From: Plakobranchus ocellatus
Taxonomy: Eukaryota; Mollusca; Gastropoda; Plakobranchidae
DNA length: 23,131 nt
Direction: 5' to 3'
Assembly (NCBI GenBank): GCA_019648995.1
Contig: BLXT01001415.1
Location: 805,836-828,966 of the forward strand
Part shown: one piece after another, positions 20,509-23,131 of the stretch
Layout of the letters: each line of letters starts with the position of its first letter
How positions within the stretch are numbered: the stretch's first letter is position 1
Notes under the pieces: generated by a model
Told to the model about the DNA's origin: nothing
Seen by the model: only the letters and a program-made list of their open reading frames with translations
Databases searched by the model: none
Made by a program: the position numbers and the translations under genes

Positions 20509-23072
20509 ATTCTTTTGACGTCGTGATGTATCATTGTTTTTATGTGCTAATTCTGCTGACTCTGATATTTTGCTTTGATGTTACTAAACATCTATTACTA
20601 GTAATGCTAGCGCTAGCACCACTCGTATTGCTGCTGTAATTGTTGCATAAAGCTATTTATTTGTAAAAAAAAGAGCGGAAAATCTATCTACATGAAGGAA
20701 ATCAATCAATGTGTCCATGCATTCCTTTATAGTCAAGGTGTATGGCTTCCAATTCGTTCAATCTGATTTTTTATTCATTTTTATGCCAGTGAGAATATGT
20801 TTCGAATAAACTTTTCTCAAAATTTTGCTTGCAGTTAGTTTTCATCAGCATTTACTAAATGCTCAAGAAAACTATGTTTTTATGACAACGTATGAAGAAA
20901 ATTAAGAACCGACAGTTTTTGTTTGTCGCTTGTCAGTTTATAACTTTATTGTCATTTTTGTCTTTAAGGACCAGCGGCTACAAGGCGACGAAGAAGTGTG
21001 AGTGAACTTCATGAAGAAACTGTACGAAGAAGGTAAAGAGGCACGAGAGCTTTTAATAAAAAAACTGTCCATAAAAAAACCTATGATTTGCCGAAACTTT
21101 AAAGAAACAAAACTTTTAAATACAACTGCAAATCTTAGATTTGGGAAAAGTTCGGTTTCTCTAAAAATCTAGAAAAAAATTATGTTTTTGCCAACCAACT
21201 TACGGCGTAAATTGTCAAGAGCGACACGTGATTCCTTTGAAGTTGCACGCCATAAAATATGCAATGTTATTTTTATGCTGCTTTTGCTGTCCAGTAAAAT
21301 TGTTTAAACATTTTTTTTAAACTTAGAGAAGGATTTTAAGATATAAAAGTTGAAAGTGTGACAAAATAAAAACCAAACAAACAAACAAACAAACAAAAAA
21401 AAAAAAATTCGGTCTCCCCACCAAATTCAGCACTCTCAAGACATTTCCTCAAAATACTCCTTATCATTGTAGTATTTTTCCTCACATTCTTATTTTTTAA
21501 AAAAATTTCACGATAATAAATATCCATTAATTCTCTCCTTCGTCATTCTCTGATTTTTTAAATTAATGTTTAAAAGCCCAACGCTTTCATAAGCAAAAAC
21601 ATTCCGAGCGCGTATCATTTCTCATTTTGGTTAAAACCCAGTTCGTTAGTTTGAAAAGTTTTTCTTCTCTTAGTTTGCCTTTTTTTTTTTAAATCTAATA
21701 CGAAAGGAATTTGTAAAGGACTCAATATAACGTAACTTGATATTTTCATTACAAATTACCAACTAAGAATAGCCAAATAATTTTACCTTTAAAATTATTG
21801 GAACAAGAACAACAATAACCCCGAGTGACATTGAATTGGATTGTAAACACTCGATGTCTTTCAAAGTTTGAAAAAGTGAGATTAAGAATCAAAATTAGAG
21901 AAAAGAAAAAGAAAAGTTTATGTATCGAGAGAGGTAAAACCTAATCCACACAACAGCAGTAGCATAGAGAATTCCAATTTATATTGGCAGCGGTTTCATT
22001 AATTGGAAATTAAATTAAATAATTATCGTTACAGATATAAGCGTTTCATCGAAGGTTTCAGCATCGAAGAAAGCAACGACCGGTACAAACCGCAAGAAGA
22101 AACTGATGGTTGGGCAGGAAACAAGTCTGCGATTCGTGCTATCGAAGATGAATTCCTCTTCCTTTACAGCACGATGGGAAGGTAAAAAAAAAAAATGATC
22201 AGCATAAATAGATGTTCAATCGGACTGTCATTTTTCAATGCAATTTTATTCAGCATTTCTTTCAATAAACAATCTAATACTGCGATTATATACATAAAGT
22301 AACAACTGCGATTAAATACATAAAGTAACACTGCTGACGGACGTCTTTGATGAGTCATTATATTTTATCTATTGCAACGATTGGTACTAGCTTTTGACTT
22401 TAGCTCTTTACCAAGAGGCGTATAATAATGTTTATGTTATATATATCAGATACCAATAAGTGTGTACCTCATGACATCACTTCAATTACTATTTCCATTG
22501 CGCTCTTTTGCTCCCTTTCACTACTCTATCTTGACTAGTCATACAGGGAAAATGTAGTAAACTTACACAATACATGTTAATAGTGCTTAAATTCTTTTTT
22601 TTTTTTTTTTTTGTAGTTTCATTTGCTCTTATTGCATTAAAACACTGAAGACTTAAAATGTAGGCCTATTTTACTTACACAAAAACCGTTAAAACGTTTT
22701 GTCCTATAGCTTCTTCAATAAAAAAAATGATTGTGTATTTTGTTTTAATTGAAGACGAAACTTTATGGTGAAACGTTTTAAAGTATACATGTTCAACTTT
22801 GTGCAAATAAGTTTTAAGTTGGTGGTTGTATTTTTTTTTCACTAAATTGATTTCATGTTCTTCAACACAGCCGGAACATCTTTTAGACCCTAAAATTTAT
22901 CGGTAGGGCAGCTTTTGTATATTTTTTTTCTCACTTACAAAGAAGAAAACCGTTACATCTTTTTGAGGTGCTCCTCTTTGTTTATCCTCAGGGAGGCGAG
23001 ACAGGAGATGGGACACGACATCGCTGAGATGCTTATGGAGTGTACCTTTCGTGGGATTTCTTGCAGTGCAGA
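2539..23072 (+). CDS. DEG/ENaC-family cation channel subunit, 10 exons, 3' incomplete
   Basis: Partial gene for a two-transmembrane, amiloride-sensitive-type sodium channel subunit that would form trimers in the plasma membrane. The coding exons are 2539-2643, 8241-8468, 8747-8868, 10482-10574, 11063-11144, 12167-12227, 13474-14355, 20969-21032, 22035-22181 and 22992-23072. All introns are GT-AG and the phases agree at every junction, giving 1,865 nt (621 codons plus 2 nt). Regions seen: a cytosolic N-terminus (residues 1-127), TM1 (about 128-147), the family signature FPAVTICN (168-175), a Ser/Thr-rich cysteine-free segment (231-525), polybasic sites RRRR (530-533) and RYKR (546-549), and the GH...C.F.G..C region (602-619). 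The rest of the cysteine-rich ectodomain, TM2 with its selectivity filter, and the C-terminus lie beyond the window. The span from the signature to C612 is about 440 residues, roughly twice that of vertebrate alpha ENaC as I recall it, mainly because of exon 7. The ligand or stimulus (peptide, acid, force) cannot be told from this part. The family call is very strong. The start exon is the least certain part. Confidence 0.9.
2908..2937 (+). other. Possible alternative first coding exon
   Basis: A short GC-richer stretch reads ATG plus nine codons (MISGFHDLRQ) and ends at CGCCAG|GTAAGG, a near-consensus donor. It ends in phase 0, as needed to join exon 2. A TAG that could act as an acceptor sits at 2888-2890. 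It may equally be chance or a transposon scrap. Confidence 0.2.
4253..4506 (+). mobile_element. tRNA-derived SINE with 8-bp target-site duplication
   Basis: The element starts GGAGAGCGGTAGCTCATCTG at 4261. It has an RNA polymerase III box A (TAGCTCATCTGG, 4270-4281) and a consensus box B (GGTTCGAACC, 4313-4322) about 31 bases apart, as in tRNA genes. A tRNA-unrelated body runs to 4498. TGCTAAAA directly precedes it (4253-4260) and directly follows it (4499-4506), consistent with a target-site duplication. The anticodon and T stems do not pair well, so I call it a SINE and not a working tRNA gene. It lies in intron 1 in the same orientation as the channel gene. Confidence 0.75.
4541..4800 (+). 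mobile_element. Degenerate tRNA-like SINE piece
   Basis: Begins near TTGGGTGGCCCAATGATTAA, which resembles a box A of the tRNA-Ser-like SINE heads common in invertebrates. A weak box B-like GTTCACGCC lies about 60 bases on. An A-rich stretch follows, and the 3' part ends near AATAAAGGTGTTTTAAGTTC. No clear target-site duplication was found, so the ends are approximate. Confidence 0.35.
5469..5571. repeat. (TA)n / (TG)n compound microsatellite
   Basis: A long TA dinucleotide run with two GATA interruptions, then TTATTTATGG and a (TG)n run. It is highly AT-rich and likely to be length-variable. Confidence 0.95.
5640..5835 (-). mobile_element. Degenerate tRNA-like SINE piece, reverse orientation
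   Basis: The reverse complement begins near GGTGACACAATGGTTAACT (around 5800-5825), which resembles a box A. About 50 bases on it has CACGGATTTGAGCTCGC, a decayed box B. It shares the pattern of an AATG-TTAA head and a TGAG-CTCGCA motif with the piece at 4541-4640, in opposite orientation. Ends are approximate and no duplication was identified. Confidence 0.3.
7836..8072. repeat. Compound (CTA)n/(CTG)n trinucleotide array
   Basis: Blocks of CTA units alternate with blocks of CTG (TGC) units, broken by TTATACTG and ATTTACTA. The array ends about 170 bases upstream of exon 2. Reading it in any frame gives homopolymer-like Ser, Thr or Val/Ala tracts that are not protein genes. Confidence 0.95.
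8241..8468 (+). CDS. Exon 2: cytosolic N-terminal region
   Basis: Encodes 76 residues (36-111), beginning RPEPLQTIGDIFFDRREFNP and ending FKRVLVRFAERTSMQ. The last part matches the segment before TM1 in DEG/ENaC proteins, where F-x-E-x-T-(S/T)-x-H-G is usual. Here the conserved His is Gln (Q111), and the following Gly is the first codon of exon 3. Both ends are phase 0, with acceptor CCACAG and donor CAG|GTGAGA. Confidence 0.88.
8469..8746 (+). other. Intron 2
   Basis: A short 278-base phase-0 intron with donor GTGAGA and acceptor TTAATCTCAG. No other feature was seen. Confidence 0.88.
8747..8868 (+). CDS. Exon 3: first transmembrane helix
   Basis: Encodes residues 112-151 plus two bases of codon 152, starting GVPYIYASSVWYAKVGW. 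TM1 follows as WSLLFLVGFGMMVAHLYLLF (128-147). The short G-V-P stretch, the Trp at the start of the helix and a Tyr/acidic segment after it fit TM1 of DEG/ENaC subunits. The donor is GA|GTGAGT, phase 2. Confidence 0.92.
9090..9190 (+). repeat. Dispersed repeat, copy 1
   Basis: The core at 9154-9186 (CTTGATGAGGGC, then AAGTCTGAGATCATTTTG) matches cores at 11932-11965 and 12763-12796. An upstream GAGATTTGCAGGGACCTTTC resembles GATATCTGCAAGTACCTTTT in copy 2. It is probably an old transposon fragment of unknown type. Confidence 0.5.
9489..9660. repeat. Degenerate direct duplication
   Basis: Two copies (about 9489-9565 and 9586-9660) share GCATTTCATAAAAA, TATCC, GGAG(C/T)GTCAAAA and an upstream TATTAA segment, about 97 bases apart. 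The separating bases are A-rich. This looks like an old tandem duplication. Confidence 0.55.
10167..10268. repeat. Imperfect (ATC)n/(GAT)n tract
   Basis: Interrupted ATC and GAT units on both sides of ATGATCATGATG. The His/Asp-rich minus-strand open frame through it is a repeat artefact. Confidence 0.75.
10482..10574 (+). CDS. Exon 4: palm beta-strand and FPAVTICN signature
   Basis: Completes E152 and encodes residues 153-182, including FSTLTFPAVTICNVNPIKRS. F-P-A-V-T-I-C-N just after TM1 is the diagnostic DEG/ENaC signature, and C174 is the first conserved extracellular cysteine. It is flanked by phase-2 introns with acceptor CGTCTCCAG and donor AG|GTAGGT. Confidence 0.96.
10575..11062 (+). 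other. Intron 4
   Basis: A 488-base phase-2 intron with donor GTAGGT and acceptor CCCTCTTAG after a C-rich tract. A minus-strand open frame at 10628-10840 has no recognisable character. Confidence 0.88.
11063..11144 (+). CDS. Exon 5: start of extracellular variable region
   Basis: Completes R183 and encodes residues 184-210, starting MDLATRELRALVDAVQPSN and ending MEEE. A charged, helix-prone stretch after FPAVTICN is typical of the family. The donor is GAG|GTTAGA, weaker than the others, but phase and reading frame support it. Confidence 0.85.
11145..12166 (+). other. Intron 5
   Basis: A 1.0-kb phase-0 intron with acceptor TTTTCCCCATCAG. It contains a dispersed repeat copy at about 11875-11995 and otherwise AT-rich sequence. 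Confidence 0.82.
11875..11995 (+). repeat. Dispersed repeat, copy 2
   Basis: The core at 11932-11965 (CCTGACGAGGGC, then AAGTCTGTGATCATTTCC) is shared with copies in introns 3 and 6, in the same orientation. Downstream GGGTTATATG resembles GGTTTTATATG in copy 3. Confidence 0.5.
12167..12227 (+). CDS. Exon 6: short hydrophilic linker
   Basis: Encodes residues 211-230 (RNKKNPPQNNQMEPTADDKS) plus one base of D231. It has a strong acceptor (TTCCCCATCAG) and donor (TCAG|GTAAAA). It shifts the phase from 0 to 1, exactly what exon 7 needs. It has no cysteine and no family motif, so the call rests on splice signals and phase. Confidence 0.75.
12730..12825 (+). repeat. Dispersed repeat, copy 3
   Basis: The core at 12763-12796 (CCAGACGAAGGC, then AAAGCCTGGGATCATGTTG) is shared with copies 1 and 2. 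All three have the same orientation as the channel gene and lie in introns. Confidence 0.5.
13259..13281. repeat. (AC)n microsatellite
   Basis: A short AC dinucleotide run with one G interruption in intron 6. Confidence 0.9.
13474..14355 (+). CDS. Exon 7: mucin-like Ser/Thr-rich extracellular segment
   Basis: Completes D231 and encodes residues 232-524 plus the first base of G525. The last 213 residues hold 86 Ser or Thr by hand count (about 40%). The exon has no cysteine and at least five N-glycosylation sequons (for example NQT, NTT, NMT, NLS). This is the make-up of an O-glycosylated, extended mucin-like stalk. The 5' end has two in-frame 12-residue repeats (GSHQTNGN... and GTNQTNSR...). 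Both flanking introns are phase 1 and the length is 882 bases (3 x 294), so the exon could be skipped or moved without a frameshift. The donor ACAG|GTACCG is needed, because reading on reaches TGA at 14430-14432. It sits between the family signature and the cysteine-rich ectodomain, so it faces outside the cell. No Ser/Thr-rich insert of this size is usual in vertebrate ENaC or ASIC. Confidence 0.82.
15728..16801. mobile_element. Solo LTR of an LTR retrotransposon, with 5-bp target-site duplication
   Basis: The LTR runs from TGTTGGG (15733) to CCCAACA (16796), 1,064 bases, with the TG...CA ends of retroviral-type LTRs and a perfect 7-bp terminal inverted repeat. GCATC precedes it (15728-15732) and GCATC follows it (16797-16801), a perfect 5-bp target-site duplication. 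No gag-pol, primer-binding site or second LTR is nearby, so this is a solo LTR left by recombination between two LTRs. The inside is T/G-rich, less AT-rich than the surrounding intron, and non-coding. The superfamily (Ty3/gypsy, BEL/Pao or Ty1/copia) cannot be decided from the LTR alone. Orientation is also unresolved. Confidence 0.85.
18176..18197. repeat. (GT)n microsatellite
   Basis: About eleven GT units in intron 7. Confidence 0.95.
19805..19849. repeat. (TA)n microsatellite
   Basis: TA dinucleotide run with one TTTTT interruption. A further short TA run lies at about 19874-19884. Confidence 0.95.
19900..19991. repeat. (GA)n/(GAAA)n purine tract
   Basis: A purine-only stretch of GA units with GAAA, GCGA and GGGA interruptions. 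The Glu/Arg-rich open frame through it is a repeat artefact. Confidence 0.94.
20238..20510. repeat. Compound (CTA)n/(CTG)n/(GAT)n array with a 42-bp higher-order duplication
   Basis: CTA units change to CTG units. Two identical 42-base blocks follow (20394-20435 and 20436-20477), each starting GCTACTCCTACTGCTTCTGT, then a CTG run and (GAT)7. Its CTA-to-CTG order resembles the array at 7836-8072. Poly-Thr and poly-Ser open frames here are repeat artefacts. Confidence 0.95.
20969..21032 (+). CDS. Exon 8: polybasic furin-like site
   Basis: Completes G525 and encodes residues 526-545 (PAATRRRRSVSELHEETVRR) plus two bases of R546. Only one frame is open, and it is the one the phase-1 join requires. 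RRRR (530-533) fits the furin consensus R-X-(K/R)-R, and a second basic cluster runs into exon 9. The donor is AG|GTAAAG and the acceptor TTTGTCTTTAAG. The exon is short, but the phases before and after it both fit. Confidence 0.83.
21033..22034 (+). other. Intron 8
   Basis: A 1.0-kb phase-2 intron with donor GTAAAG and acceptor TTATCGTTACAG. It contains a short (CAAA)n run at 21374-21396 and no other recognised feature. Confidence 0.85.
22035..22181 (+). CDS. Exon 9: extracellular finger-region segment
   Basis: Completes R546 and encodes residues 547-594 plus two bases of R595. It starts YKRFIEGFSIEESNDRY and ends AIEDEFLFLYSTMG. The junction makes RRRYKR with exon 8, so RYKR (546-549) is a second R-X-K-R site. 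The hydrophobic FLFLYS stretch before the GH motif is in the usual place for a family helix that precedes the cysteine-rich core. Flanking introns are both phase 2. Confidence 0.9.
22182..22991 (+). other. Intron 9
   Basis: An 810-base phase-2 intron with donor GTAAAA and acceptor TTTATCCTCAG. It holds a 26-bp tandem duplication (22279-22330) and a T run (about 22596-22613). Confidence 0.9.
22279..22330. repeat. 26-bp tandem duplication
   Basis: Two adjacent 26-base copies (22279-22304 and 22305-22330) begin ACTGCGATTA and end CATAAAGTAACA, with a single mismatch. This is a recent local duplication in intron 9. Confidence 0.93.
22992..23072 (+). CDS. Exon 10: GH...C.F.G..C core of the DEG/ENaC ectodomain
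   Basis: Completes R595 and encodes residues 596-621 plus two bases of the next codon. It starts EARQEMGHDIAEMLMEC and ends TFRGISCSA. G-H-x(8)-C-x-F-x-G-x(2)-C is a conserved segment of the family ectodomain, with C612 and C619 as expected disulfide cysteines. The donor is GA|GTAAGG, phase 2. The gene continues past the right edge, where the N-F, G-x-C-Y-T-F and TM2 parts should lie. Confidence 0.94.
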
Positions 23073-23131
23073 GTAAGGGGGAAACACAAACGTGTTTTGA
23101 AAACTAGGGAGAGGAAGAGGGAAGGAGGAAG
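23073..23131 (+). other. Start of intron 10
   Basis: Purine-rich sequence after the GTAAGG donor. The window ends inside this intron. Confidence 0.85.

Larger units (their letters stand above)
14356..20968 (+). other. Intron 7
   Basis: A 6.6-kb phase-1 intron with donor GTACCG and acceptor TTTGTCTTTAAG. It holds a solo LTR (15733-16796), (GT)n (18176-18197), an A-rich run (18469-18500), a T run (19366-19389), (TA)n (19805-19849), (GA)n (19900-19991) and a compound (CTA/CTG/GAT)n array (20238-20510). Between 14356 and 15727, and between 16802 and 18170, I see only unassigned AT-rich sequence with no convincing exon. Confidence 0.78.

Noticed and set aside
20046-20639. Poly-Ser (minus) and poly-Thr/Ala (plus) open frames
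   Set aside because: Both arise from the compound trinucleotide array at 20238-20510. No splice context or domain supports them.
1-23131. CRISPR arrays, operons or bacterial mobile elements
   Set aside because: All direct repeats are microsatellites, eukaryotic retroelements or local duplications, and the gene is intron-split.

Overview
The window is AT-rich eukaryotic nuclear DNA from an animal. It has a long gene split by GT-AG introns, SINE-like elements, a solo LTR and many microsatellites. There is no sign of prokaryotic gene organisation. The one convincing gene encodes a DEG/ENaC-family (epithelial sodium channel / degenerin / acid-sensing or peptide-gated) subunit, a family known only from animals. 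The repeat content suggests an invertebrate such as a marine lophotrochozoan, arthropod or deuterostome, but I cannot name the taxon from sequence alone.

Layout: bases 1-2538 hold no gene I can support, only microsatellites and AT-rich sequence. A plausible first coding exon lies at 2539-2643. Intron 1 (5.6 kb) carries a tRNA-derived SINE with target-site duplication, two degenerate SINE-like pieces, a long (TA)n tract and a compound (CTA/CTG)n array. Exons 2-6 (8241-12227) encode the cytosolic N-terminus, the first transmembrane helix, the family signature FPAVTICN and the start of the extracellular domain. Exon 7 (13474-14355) is a single 882-bp exon encoding about 294 residues that are rich in Ser/Thr and lack cysteine (mucin-like). 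Intron 7 (6.6 kb) contains a 1,064-bp solo LTR with perfect 7-bp terminal inverted repeats and a 5-bp target-site duplication, then several microsatellites. Exons 8-10 (20969-23072) encode two polybasic furin-like sites and the family's GH-x(8)-C-x-F-x-G-x(2)-C region. The gene runs off the right edge.

The ten exons join without a frame break into 621 codons plus 2 nt (1,865 nt). The intron phases are 0,0,2,2,0,1,1,2,2,2, and every junction agrees, which is strong support for the model. The most interesting feature is a large, phase-symmetric (1-1) mucin-like exon inserted in the extracellular region. It is followed directly by two RX(K/R)R-type sites where vertebrate ENaC subunits are activated by furin, which suggests a protease-released or mechanically coupled regulatory tract that alternative splicing could remove. 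I do not recognise this architecture as a described one, but I could not search for it.
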